From a virus: 64,000 nucleotides of DNA. The notes beneath the pieces were generated by a model. It was not told the DNA's origin. It searched no databases and saw only the letters and a list, made by a program, of their open reading frames with translations. Made by a program: the position numbers and the translations under genes. The stretch lies in the IMG/VR virus record IMGVR_UViG_3300021505_000001, positions 91,703 to 155,702 of that record; one strand, given 5' to 3'. This document shows, piece by piece, positions 28,229 through 35,538 of this stretch. How positions within the stretch are numbered: the first letter of the stretch is position 1; every line of letters starts with the position of its first letter.

Positions 28229-29995
28229 TCAAAGAAATAAATATTTTAGATTACCAGCGTCATAGATTCTTCTATATCCATGTATGTATAAATTTTCTGA
28301 AGTACTTAGATTGGAATTAAAATTTGGTAGGAGTTTTTTTAATTTATATCGTTGGAAACTAATTCTATGCTTTAAAGAATAAATATCATCCTGATGAAAA
28401 ACCCAAAAATTTGGTTTGGTTATCGATAAAAGCTTGAAATTATTTATTTCATAAACACTACCATTACTCCATCTACGATTAGCAAAACTTATAATTTTAC
28501 AGTTTCCATTGTGTTTTAAAAGCTTTGAAAACCCACCAACAACAGATATATATTTTAAATTACAATAGCGTAACAATTCAATTGTATCTTGATTTCCAAA
28601 ACGAGATTTGCCAAAAGACATACAGGCAACTAACATATTTTTAAATAATAATCCTATATGTAAATTTCCACCAACAATACCTCCTTGTAAATGATTATCA
28701 TAATAAAAATTATTTGCTTCTTTTTGAGATAGTTTAATTATATTACAATTTCTTGCATAAATCTTCTTTTTAAAAAGACCAAACTTAGAAGATATAACAG
28801 ACTCCCAAATTTTTTGTTTGTTAGGATTATTCCATTCATTTTCAAAAATCTGAAGTAGTAAGATACCTTTTTGAGAAGCTTTATTAGCCTTTTCCCATAG
28901 TCTACTTTTTAGTTTACCTTCCATATAAGCATTATTTGGGTGGTAACCAAATGAATGCCATATCATACTATGGAATTCTATTCCTATTTTCTTTTCAGGA
29001 ACATAAACATCTATTTCAAATGGTGGGATAACATTTCTTACATTTAATTCTATTTTATCTATTCCAATTGATTCTAAAAAGTCTTTAATTTCCACCTCAA
29101 ATCGGGAGTGTCCTCTATATGGTTTATAAGGAATACCAATACGATTTAAATGACATCTGATATTAGTTAAATTATTTATCCCAAAAAAAGACATCATTTC
29201 CCGATAGCGAATAGTTCCATCAGAATTAATAAAATTCTCTTTAATAAAAGAACTATTATTCCATAAATCAAGATTTTTTATATGCCTTTGTGATGGATTA
29301 GATACACCATAACGTTGCATACAAGTATTTTCTCTTTTTTCAACTATAGCTTTAAGCTGGCTAACATTATCGACACCATACCTCTTTTTTACTGTCTCTT
29401 TAATCTTTCTTTTAACTTTATCTGATTGAGATGGATGGCAACCATAATTCTCTACAAATTTTCTTTTTATCTTTCTTTTTATTATTTCAGATTGGAAAGT
29501 AAATTCTGTACCATATCTTTCTTTATTTGTTTTCTTTCGTTTTTCAGTAGCTTTTTTACTATGAGCTTTTAATGAATTGTTTTTTTGAAAATTAGAATTA
29601 TGAAAATTTGAGGCATAACCATACCTTTTTATAAAAGTAGCTTTTGTAGCCTCTTTTAAATGAATTTTACGAGCTTCTAAACTTCCATATTTTTTAATCC
29701 AAGTTTCTTCAGTTTTTTTCTTTTTCCTTTCATCACTATTAGCACACTTAATACTACAGTAAGGAGCATAACCTTTATTAAAAGATATAAAACGAGATTT
29801 TTTTAATTTACAATGTTTGCATATAGAAGTACCGTATAGGATAACATATAATCTTTCACTAAGAGAACTATCCTCTGAAAGGAAATTTGTAGCTCTTATA
29901 ATTTTCTCTAACAAATCTTTCTTAGTACGAAAAATTAAACCAAAACTTTTTGGTGATTTATCTTTAATAAGTTTACTTATTTCCTGTTTTAACAT
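28229..29995 (-). CDS. Homing endonuclease, EDxHD/Vsr-like type, second copy, 588 aa
   Basis: It has the same architecture as the 16602 protein. A zinc motif CKHCKLKKSRFISFNKGYAP continues to YCSIKC near residues 59-82. Then come K/R-Y-G helical repeats (KRYGYASN, ERYGTEFT, ENYGCHPS, KRYGVDNV, QRYGVSNP), the nuclease core FEIDVYVPEKKIGIEF followed by IWHS (near residues 322-348), and a C-terminal domain with NHLQGG, RRWSNGSVYE and HGYRRIYDAGNL. The residues after IEF are HSM, where the first copy has DGV. It lies between the capsid gene and the ClpP-like gene. An AGGAG site 9 nt before the ATG can pair with the upstream terminator arm. Confidence 0.85.
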   Translation of the reverse strand: MLKQEISKLIKDKSPKSFGLIFRTKKDLLEKIIRATNFLSEDSSLSERLYVILYGTSICKHCKLKKSRFISFNKGYAPYCSIKCANSDERKKKKTEETWIKKYGSLEARKIHLKEATKATFIKRYGYASNFHNSNFQKNNSLKAHSKKATEKRKKTNKERYGTEFTFQSEIIKRKIKRKFVENYGCHPSQSDKVKRKIKETVKKRYGVDNVSQLKAIVEKRENTCMQRYGVSNPSQRHIKNLDLWNNSSFIKENFINSDGTIRYREMMSFFGINNLTNIRCHLNRIGIPYKPYRGHSRFEVEIKDFLESIGIDKIELNVRNVIPPFEIDVYVPEKKIGIEFHSMIWHSFGYHPNNAYMEGKLKSRLWEKANKASQKGILLLQIFENEWNNPNKQKIWESVISSKFGLFKKKIYARNCNIIKLSQKEANNFYYDNHLQGGIVGGNLHIGLLFKNMLVACMSFGKSRFGNQDTIELLRYCNLKYISVVGGFSKLLKHNGNCKIISFANRRWSNGSVYEINNFKLLSITKPNFWVFHQDDIYSLKHRISFQRYKLKKLLPNFNSNLSTSENLYIHGYRRIYDAGNLKYLFL

Positions 29996-30041
29996 CGAAA
30001 ATACTCCTGGATAAGGTTTGTTGTAATGTAACCTTTAGAAC

Positions 30042-30082
30042 AAAAAAAAGCAAGGAGTATTTATTAGATACCCCTTGCTTTT
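30042..30082 (-). terminator. Intrinsic terminator after the capsid gene
   Basis: A 15-bp stem with one mismatch (30046-30060 with 30068-30082) is followed on the minus strand by eight T residues (complement of 30042-30049). It is about 20 bp past the capsid gene stop. Its 3' arm segment (30053-30062) can alternatively pair with the endonuclease ribosome site (29999-30008). Confidence 0.85.
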
Positions 30083-30104
30083 AAAGTTTATAGGAGAATT
30101 AATC

Positions 30105-31178
30105 CTATGAAATAGTTACAACTCCATAAAGGTCTGTCATTGGATAAGCTTTTGCGTAGAATGAACCTACACTTCTAATCCAAGTCCAGTTTTCTATATT
30201 ATAGAAGCTGTCCATAATTACAAGTGGAATATATGGGGCATAAATAGCTCCACATTCAAGTTCACTACTTCCCTTATAACCAACAAGAATGCTGTTAATA
30301 TTAAGATTCGGAACCACGTAAATATCAAATTCATCGTTAAGAGTTCCTTGCAGGAAGAGCCTCTTAATACTTTGTGGATTTCCAGGACTTCCAACACCAA
30401 TATAGTCCCCACTTCTCTTCATATAAGCAGCAACACGTGGATTACAAACTGTAAAGTTTGGATAACGTCTTGTTTTGTTATAAATTTCAGATGCTACATC
30501 AACAATACTATAGAAAAGTTCTTTTTCTTTTCTATCTTTAGTTTGTGGAGAATCAGCAGGAATAGGAGCTGACCAACTTGCAGTTGCCCCTGTAGCATTA
30601 TTGAATAAGTCATACAAAATTTCAAAATTGATTTCTTCAACAATTTTAGAAGCTAATGCTTTGGTAATTTCCTGTTCAAGGTTCATCCCAAGTTTTGAAG
30701 TAGCATCAGCAGCTTCAAATGTCCAACGACCTGCTAATTTTCTCTGACGTGCCCTTGCCCCTTCTTCACGGACAACAAAATCAATAGCTTTTGTAACATC
30801 TTGACCTTCACCAGGGTCATTTGAATAGTTAACAGTTACGTTATCAATTGCTGAATCCCCAGCGGAAATACCCTCAGCAGCAAAATCTGTTGAATAAACA
30901 TAGTCAATATACTGAACCAAAGCAACCCTATCAGGTATTGGTTGTACACCAACCAGTTTATTAACCAGACTATCACGTGCTAATTTCTTAATAGCAGGAA
31001 GAAACACAGTAGCAATTCTATCAATATTTGCTGTTGTAGTTTGTTCTGCTATTCTGGTAAGTTCCTTAGTTTCATTATCCAAAAGAGAATGATACATATC
31101 TATCATTTCCTCTGGAATACCAGCAATATCATTTTTTGCTTCTGTAATGTATTGAAGGATTTTTTCTTCTTTATCCAT
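30105..31178 (-). CDS. Major capsid protein (T4 gp23-like, HK97 fold)
   Basis: The 357-aa protein has features of myovirus major capsid proteins: an N-terminal helical arm, a region RKLAGRWTFEAADATSKLGM followed by NLEQEITKALASKIVEEINFE that parallels the gp23 spine helix and nearby loop, and C-terminal APYIPLVIMDSF and SVGSFYAKAYPMTDLYGVV. I chose ATG 31178 (MDKEEK), 9 nt after AAGGAGGG, over an in-frame ATG at 31205 that lies before the ribosome site. It follows the protease-scaffold gene and is followed by a terminator. Confidence 0.85.
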   Translation of the reverse strand: MDKEEKILQYITEAKNDIAGIPEEMIDMYHSLLDNETKELTRIAEQTTTANIDRIATVFLPAIKKLARDSLVNKLVGVQPIPDRVALVQYIDYVYSTDFAAEGISAGDSAIDNVTVNYSNDPGEGQDVTKAIDFVVREEGARARQRKLAGRWTFEAADATSKLGMNLEQEITKALASKIVEEINFEILYDLFNNATGATASWSAPIPADSPQTKDRKEKELFYSIVDVASEIYNKTRRYPNFTVCNPRVAAYMKRSGDYIGVGSPGNPQSIKRLFLQGTLNDEFDIYVVPNLNINSILVGYKGSSELECGAIYAPYIPLVIMDSFYNIENWTWIRSVGSFYAKAYPMTDLYGVVTIS

Positions 31179-31197
31179 TATTAATTTCCCTCCTTTA

Positions 31198-31626
31198 TTA
31201 TACACTCTTCATAAGTTTTGAGAAAAGTGGATTTATTGAATCTTTATGATTATTTTTTTCGCCCTTTACCCGTGCTTTACCCCCTGTTGGAATAAAATCA
31301 AAACCATTCTCATGTTTACGTGAACGAGATTCATGGAATTTTTGCCCAAGTTTAAGTAACTTATCAGCTACTTTTTCCAATTCATCCATATCAGAAACAT
31401 CTTCAAATTCTGCTTTAATTGTTTCAATATCAAGACCCACAGAATCAGCAAGTTCCCTTATTTTAGATTCCTTCACTCTTTCAAGTTCCATTGCCTGAAC
31501 TTCCATAAAGGTTTCTTGATAATCTTTCATAAGTTTTTCTGTAGCTTTTATAAGTTCTTCCTCAGAATTAATAGTGATCCCCTCAAAATTGTTTTCCATC
31601 ATTGTTTTTAATTGTTCAAACAACAT
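31198..31626 (-). CDS. Second internal start: predicted 142-aa scaffold/core protein
   Basis: ATG 31626 (MLFEQLKTMMENN) corresponds to residue 733 and lies 10 nt after AGGAGG (31642-31637). The same ACAGGAGGAAA string precedes both internal starts. The product is a charged helical protein with a basic C-terminus, as for small core proteins. Confidence 0.55.
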   Translation of the reverse strand: MLFEQLKTMMENNFEGITINSEEELIKATEKLMKDYQETFMEVQAMELERVKESKIRELADSVGLDIETIKAEFEDVSDMDELEKVADKLLKLGQKFHESRSRKHENGFDFIPTGGKARVKGEKNNHKDSINPLFSKLMKSV

Positions 31627-33072
31627 ATCCTCATTTCCTCCTGTTTTTTCGGAAAATTTTTGGTTTTTATTTTCTTCTGGATTTAAAGGTTCCTCTGGTT
31701 TTTTATTTTCTCCTTTTTCTTCCTCTTCTTCCTTTGGCATATCAGATAAGGAAACCATTACAATAGCAAAAACATCTTTAATTTTCTCATCAATAACCTC
31801 ACGTGTAAGTACTTCCTGTGTTGGAAGTTCTCTTCCAAGATAAGCAGATAAAAGAGCTTGAGTCATAGACAAAATGGTAAGAAAATCATCATTTTTTGCA
31901 AACTCAACTAATTTATCAATAAAATTAGTTTGAAATGACGCTACATCCTCTATATTGAAAGCTTCACCAAATGTTGACGGAGTACCATCTTCATTAAATG
32001 CAACCTTATCAACAAGAACAGCTAAATTAACTTCAGGAAGATTATCAGTATCCGCTTTAACATTATTAGTAGATTGTTCTTTTACTTCTCCATTTGCACT
32101 ATGAATAAGAGTATTTATGATTGCATTAACAATATTTTTGTAAGCTATATTTTTATCAACAACAATTTTACTTTCAGAAGATTCATCTTCAATTTCAATG
32201 AATCCCTTTGTAACTGCACTTTCAATAACTGGTGTAGCAAAGTCATCCATATCATCGATTTCAAATCTATCTAAGATATTTACACGTTCAGCTACATTTC
32301 TAAGAGACTTTGGAATTTCACCAAGTCCTTCTTTTTCAATTTCCTGATACTTTGAAAGAAGGAATTTCATAAGAGCTTTCTTCTCTTTCTTTGTAAGTGC
32401 CATTCCAGCTCTTCCTTGCATAAAAACCAAAGCTGTTTTGAGACCATTCTTATTAAGAACAGCATCAATGTCATATCCTTCCTCTTTAGACTTAAATAAT
32501 TGATAAACAGGATATTTAAGATTGTCCTCATCAGTGGGGTCTCCATCTACAAGCCCAAACAATTGTTTGGCAAGTTTTTCATCTCCAACTAAAGACACAA
32601 TTTGTTTAAGTTTATCTTTATTAACATTACCCCATTCAGTATCAGATACCCTTTCTGATATTGGTACTACTCTTATTTTTGGGGGATTATCTGAAGAAAA
32701 AGATTTACCAGCAAAGTAAACTACTTTTCCCTTAGAAGCTTTTTCAAGGAACTTTGTATAAGATTCCTTTACTTCTTCCAATTTTTCTTTAGTTTCATTA
32801 TACTGAGCTGTTAATTCTTCAAACTCTTTTTTCTTTTTTTCAAGAGTTTCTTCTAATTCACTTTGTTTTTCCTTAAGGGAATTTTCGAGTTTGCTGAGAC
32901 CAGTAACAATTGATTCTTTCTTTTGAAGTTTTTGATTCAGATCTTCAAGACTTGCTGTAATTGAATCCAATTCTTCCTTAGAAGATTGAATATCATGCTC
33001 AATTTTTTCTTTCTCAAAAGCAAGCTGTTTGACCTGAAGCTCAACTTCTTTTGGCTCCAGTTTGTAACTCAT
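31198..33072 (-). CDS. Internal in-frame start: predicted separate scaffold protein, 624 aa
   Basis: ATG 33072 (MSYKLEPKEVELQ) corresponds to residue 251 of the fusion, at the end of the protease part, and lies 9 nt after AGGAGG (33087-33082). The product would begin directly with the coiled coil. In-frame nested scaffold genes are known, for example lambda Nu3 within C. Confidence 0.6.
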   Translation of the reverse strand: MSYKLEPKEVELQVKQLAFEKEKIEHDIQSSKEELDSITASLEDLNQKLQKKESIVTGLSKLENSLKEKQSELEETLEKKKKEFEELTAQYNETKEKLEEVKESYTKFLEKASKGKVVYFAGKSFSSDNPPKIRVVPISERVSDTEWGNVNKDKLKQIVSLVGDEKLAKQLFGLVDGDPTDEDNLKYPVYQLFKSKEEGYDIDAVLNKNGLKTALVFMQGRAGMALTKKEKKALMKFLLSKYQEIEKEGLGEIPKSLRNVAERVNILDRFEIDDMDDFATPVIESAVTKGFIEIEDESSESKIVVDKNIAYKNIVNAIINTLIHSANGEVKEQSTNNVKADTDNLPEVNLAVLVDKVAFNEDGTPSTFGEAFNIEDVASFQTNFIDKLVEFAKNDDFLTILSMTQALLSAYLGRELPTQEVLTREVIDEKIKDVFAIVMVSLSDMPKEEEEEKGENKKPEEPLNPEENKNQKFSEKTGGNEDMLFEQLKTMMENNFEGITINSEEELIKATEKLMKDYQETFMEVQAMELERVKESKIRELADSVGLDIETIKAEFEDVSDMDELEKVADKLLKLGQKFHESRSRKHENGFDFIPTGGKARVKGEKNNHKDSINPLFSKLMKSV

Positions 33073-33822
33073 ATTAGTTTTCCTCCTGTTTTCGAATAAT
33101 CGTTGTTTATTTTCAGATGAATGAAATAAGTCCATTATTTCTTCGGTATTCATACCTGTTTCTTTTGATACATCTAAAGCAAAACTTTCTAAAACTCTAC
33201 TAAATTGATTATCACTTGTATTGTTTTCCATATCATAAAGCGGATGATATGTTTCATCTAAATCAATAAAATCTGGTTTGATACCATTTGTAGTTTTTTC
33301 AACTATTTTTCCATGGTTAACATGAGTAGTAACAAAAGATGGATAGACTACAAAATCAATACCCTCAAGTTTTAAATCATAACGTCTGTTTATATTTAAT
33401 ATTTTTCCACTTTGAGTTTTATAGGTATCAGGTGTACTCTTTGCATCTCCTCTTATTGATACTCCAACAAAATAACCATTATCTATTAACCATGATATTA
33501 ATCTTCCATATATCGTAGGTAAAAGTGTAAAATCAGCTTTTACAACTTTTTCTCTGTCATCGTAGTAAATATCATCTACTACCCCAGCTAATAAACCTAT
33601 CCACTCTTCATCTTCATTTTTTGGATGTTTCGCAAATGAATACTTATATGTTGGGTCTAACTCTACAAGTCTTTTGTAGAAGTCAATCCCTTTTAATACC
33701 TCATCTTTTGGAAAAATATTTGTATTGCGCCCAGGCCTGTCAGTATATACAACAGGGACACCTTCTATTTTTTTAGGCTTAAACGAATCTACAAATATAT
33801 TATTTTCCAATTTTGTATCCAT
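31198..33822 (-). CDS. Prohead protease-scaffold fusion, 874 aa
   Basis: Residues 1 to about 170 match T4 gp21-type prohead proteases: His66 in FAKHP, Ser122 in GVSIRGDA, and LEGIDFVVYPSF near 152-163. The family cleaves scaffold and capsid arms during maturation. Residues about 250-370 are a long Lys/Glu coiled coil, as expected for a core/scaffold. The middle (370-700) is acidic and helical. The C-terminal 142 residues form another charged helical unit. Two internal in-frame ATGs (33072, 31626) have perfect AGGAGG sites, so shorter scaffold products are likely. A late element lies 42 bp upstream, but the first ATG lacks a clear ribosome site. Confidence 0.8.
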   Translation of the reverse strand: MDTKLENNIFVDSFKPKKIEGVPVVYTDRPGRNTNIFPKDEVLKGIDFYKRLVELDPTYKYSFAKHPKNEDEEWIGLLAGVVDDIYYDDREKVVKADFTLLPTIYGRLISWLIDNGYFVGVSIRGDAKSTPDTYKTQSGKILNINRRYDLKLEGIDFVVYPSFVTTHVNHGKIVEKTTNGIKPDFIDLDETYHPLYDMENNTSDNQFSRVLESFALDVSKETGMNTEEIMDLFHSSENKQRLFENRRKTNMSYKLEPKEVELQVKQLAFEKEKIEHDIQSSKEELDSITASLEDLNQKLQKKESIVTGLSKLENSLKEKQSELEETLEKKKKEFEELTAQYNETKEKLEEVKESYTKFLEKASKGKVVYFAGKSFSSDNPPKIRVVPISERVSDTEWGNVNKDKLKQIVSLVGDEKLAKQLFGLVDGDPTDEDNLKYPVYQLFKSKEEGYDIDAVLNKNGLKTALVFMQGRAGMALTKKEKKALMKFLLSKYQEIEKEGLGEIPKSLRNVAERVNILDRFEIDDMDDFATPVIESAVTKGFIEIEDESSESKIVVDKNIAYKNIVNAIINTLIHSANGEVKEQSTNNVKADTDNLPEVNLAVLVDKVAFNEDGTPSTFGEAFNIEDVASFQTNFIDKLVEFAKNDDFLTILSMTQALLSAYLGRELPTQEVLTREVIDEKIKDVFAIVMVSLSDMPKEEEEEKGENKKPEEPLNPEENKNQKFSEKTGGNEDMLFEQLKTMMENNFEGITINSEEELIKATEKLMKDYQETFMEVQAMELERVKESKIRELADSVGLDIETIKAEFEDVSDMDELEKVADKLLKLGQKFHESRSRKHENGFDFIPTGGKARVKGEKNNHKDSINPLFSKLMKSV

Positions 33823-33864
33823 TTTTTTAATTAATTTTTTAGTTTATTTTAGTTACCGTTTCTT

Positions 33865-33873
33865 AATGTTTTA
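33865..33873 (-). promoter_or_regulatory. Late-type element TAAAACATT
   Basis: Minus strand, 42 bp before the protease-scaffold start. No other candidate promoter is seen ahead of the capsid gene, so this element probably also serves the capsid. Confidence 0.6.
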
Positions 33874-34011
33874 TATTGCGAAATTTTTAACTGATTTAAG
33901 TAATTGAATTAACTAAAAAAGAAGTATAAGGTAGGTAAATTGTAGATTAGGATATTTTAAGATGGGTTTTTATGGTAGGATTTTTATAAAGAAAACAATA
34001 ACTTAAACTAA

Positions 34012-34041
34012 AAAAAGCCCCTGTTAAATAAGGGGCTTTTT
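34012..34041. terminator. Bidirectional intrinsic terminator
   Basis: AAAAAGCCCC and GGGGCTTTTT form a 10-bp stem around a 10-nt loop. It ends the leftward unit of the 34150 gene and separates it from the protease-scaffold unit. Confidence 0.85.
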
Positions 34042-34072
34042 GAAGATACTAACAGTACCTTTTTATTTATTT

Positions 34073-34123
34073 TCAGTGTCTTGGACGTCTTGATGAAGAT
34101 TTCCTTACTTGAGATTTTTTCAT
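34073..34123 (-). CDS. Possible 16-residue basic peptide
   Basis: An ATG preceded by GGGGGA (7 nt) opens a 17-codon frame, MKKSQVRKSSSRRPRH, between the 34150 gene and its terminator. Seven of the 16 residues are Lys or Arg. A DNA- or RNA-binding peptide is conceivable. A 39-codon frame starting 4 bp upstream overlaps but is too close to the ribosome site. Confidence 0.35.
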   Translation of the reverse strand: MKKSQVRKSSSRRPRH

Positions 34124-34149
34124 GCATTTTCCCCCAATAATAAATATTT

Positions 34150-34656
34150 TTATTTATTAATAGTAATAGTGTAACTAATGTTAAATGAAACATTTCCTGG
34201 AACAATTCTTACACCTTTACCACTACTTGGAGCTGTTGTAGCAAATACAGAATTAGATAATGAATCAGAAGTTGTTATAATAACTTCTTTTTCAGCACCG
34301 GAATCATTCGCAACATAAATTAATTCTATCTTTGATAAATAAGCATCAGCAGCAAGATTAACTGTTGATACTGTATTTGCATTAATAGTATAACTTGTTT
34401 GAGTTTCAAACCAGTCCAATTTAGATACAACTGTTTCCGATACAATATTATTATCAATATCATAAACTTTAGCTTTTATGCCTGTAATAACTCCACCTTG
34501 ATCAGCACCTGTTACAGTTCCATTCATCATATCAAAGAATAAAAGGGCATAAAATTCTTGAGTAACATCTGCATTTTTAAAAGTATTAACTTCAATGTCA
34601 AACTCACCTTGAGTTACACGAATAAATGAAGAAATATCCAAATTTTTAAGTTGCAT
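34150..34656 (-). CDS. Hypothetical beta-rich virion protein, 168 aa
   Basis: AAGGAGG lies 7 nt upstream and a late-type element 32 bp upstream (34689-34697), so the gene has its own late promoter. The protein is polar and beta-rich with no Cys (MQLKNLDISSFIRVTQGEFD start; VSFNISYTITINK end), and looks like a tail tube, decoration or fibre subunit. No family is recognised. Confidence 0.75.
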   Translation of the reverse strand: MQLKNLDISSFIRVTQGEFDIEVNTFKNADVTQEFYALLFFDMMNGTVTGADQGGVITGIKAKVYDIDNNIVSETVVSKLDWFETQTSYTINANTVSTVNLAADAYLSKIELIYVANDSGAEKEVIITTSDSLSNSVFATTAPSSGKGVRIVPGNVSFNISYTITINK

Positions 34657-34688
34657 TTAAGTTTCCTCCTTAAATCTTGTTTTCCATT

Positions 34689-34697
34689 AATGTTTTA
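34689..34697 (-). promoter_or_regulatory. Late-type element TAAAACATT
   Basis: Minus strand, 32 bp before the 34656 start. A second, weaker GAAAACATT lies at 34731-34739 in the end of the upstream gene. Confidence 0.6.
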
Positions 34698-35093
34698 AAC
34701 AAAAAGTAATTTCAATTTAAAGTTTCTAAAAATGTTTTCTCCTGTAAGCTTATAATATTCCAAAAAATCATCACAATATATTTTTATTTTAAATGGTATA
34801 ATTTGGGTGGTTCCTATAGCACTAATTGTTTCATTTTTTTCGATAAATTTAAACCAAGAATCCCCATTCCATGATAAGCGAACTCGAATTGTAGTCATCT
34901 GTCCTGAAACTTCTATTTTACACCACTCAATTTCTATATCATTTACAATAATATAAAGATCCTGTATATAAGTGATTGTTTTTTGGGAATCTTTTAACCT
35001 AAAAGTTTTCGCTATTGGATTTATAAAATCCCCTGTAGATACTAAATCATAATCAGGTTCATTGTTCATTCCTATATAGACACCAGAAAGCAT
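34695..35093 (-). CDS. Hypothetical virion-operon protein, 132 aa
   Basis: AGAGGA precedes the ATG by 6 nt. The protein is beta-rich with alternating hydrophobic and charged residues. It follows the 130-aa gene in a leftward operon that starts at 37206 under a late-type element. Probably a small tail or baseplate component; no motif decides. Confidence 0.7.
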   Translation of the reverse strand: MLSGVYIGMNNEPDYDLVSTGDFINPIAKTFRLKDSQKTITYIQDLYIIVNDIEIEWCKIEVSGQMTTIRVRLSWNGDSWFKFIEKNETISAIGTTQIIPFKIKIYCDDFLEYYKLTGENIFRNFKLKLLFV

Positions 35094-35129
35094 TTGTTTC
35101 CTCTTTATTAAAGGTTGTTTGTTAAACTT

Positions 35130-35522
35130 CTAACTATCATAAACATTTATAGCCACAGAAGCATGATGTTTTTTTATTATGTATATGTTATTCAAAACAT
35201 TCCATTTATATTTAAACATTAAATGCTGTGTATTATTTGTAGCATCTATATTCGTATAAATTATCTGTTTCCCCCAATGAGTTGGATTTCCAATTAAATC
35301 AGTTGGAGATATATATAAAGAAACCCCTGTTACAGTTTCATTTTCAACAAGTAGTGTTAATGAAGGGTATAAATCTTCGGTAACAACTAAATATAAAGTT
35401 CCTTCCAAAGATGTAGTTCCATCCCCAACAGTTCCATCTACAGTTACCGAATCATGCACAAAATTATTCCAATCCACTTTATTATAAGGTTCAAAATTAT
35501 TTGTAGCTATAAATACAGCCAT
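35130..35522 (-). CDS. Hypothetical virion-operon protein, 130 aa
   Basis: AGAGG lies upstream. The protein is beta-rich (TVDGTVGDGTTSLEGTLYLV near residues 28-47) and ends in a basic/aromatic segment. It has no cysteine and no membrane segment. It lies between the 555-aa and 132-aa genes of the late leftward operon. Function unknown. Confidence 0.7.
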   Translation of the reverse strand: MAVFIATNNFEPYNKVDWNNFVHDSVTVDGTVGDGTTSLEGTLYLVVTEDLYPSLTLLVENETVTGVSLYISPTDLIGNPTHWGKQIIYTNIDATNNTQHLMFKYKWNVLNNIYIIKKHHASVAINVYDS

Positions 35523-35538
35523 TAAAATTCACCTCTAT

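Noticed and set aside
31801-31830. Other CACGTG-containing sites as additional parS sites (for example near 31806, 54500 and 57572)
   Set aside because: They match only the core or one half of the palindrome; only 42290-42305 is full length.
34008-34205. A 65-codon leftward frame overlapping the end of the 34150 gene
   Set aside because: It runs through the terminator stem and overlaps a better supported gene; no ribosome site.
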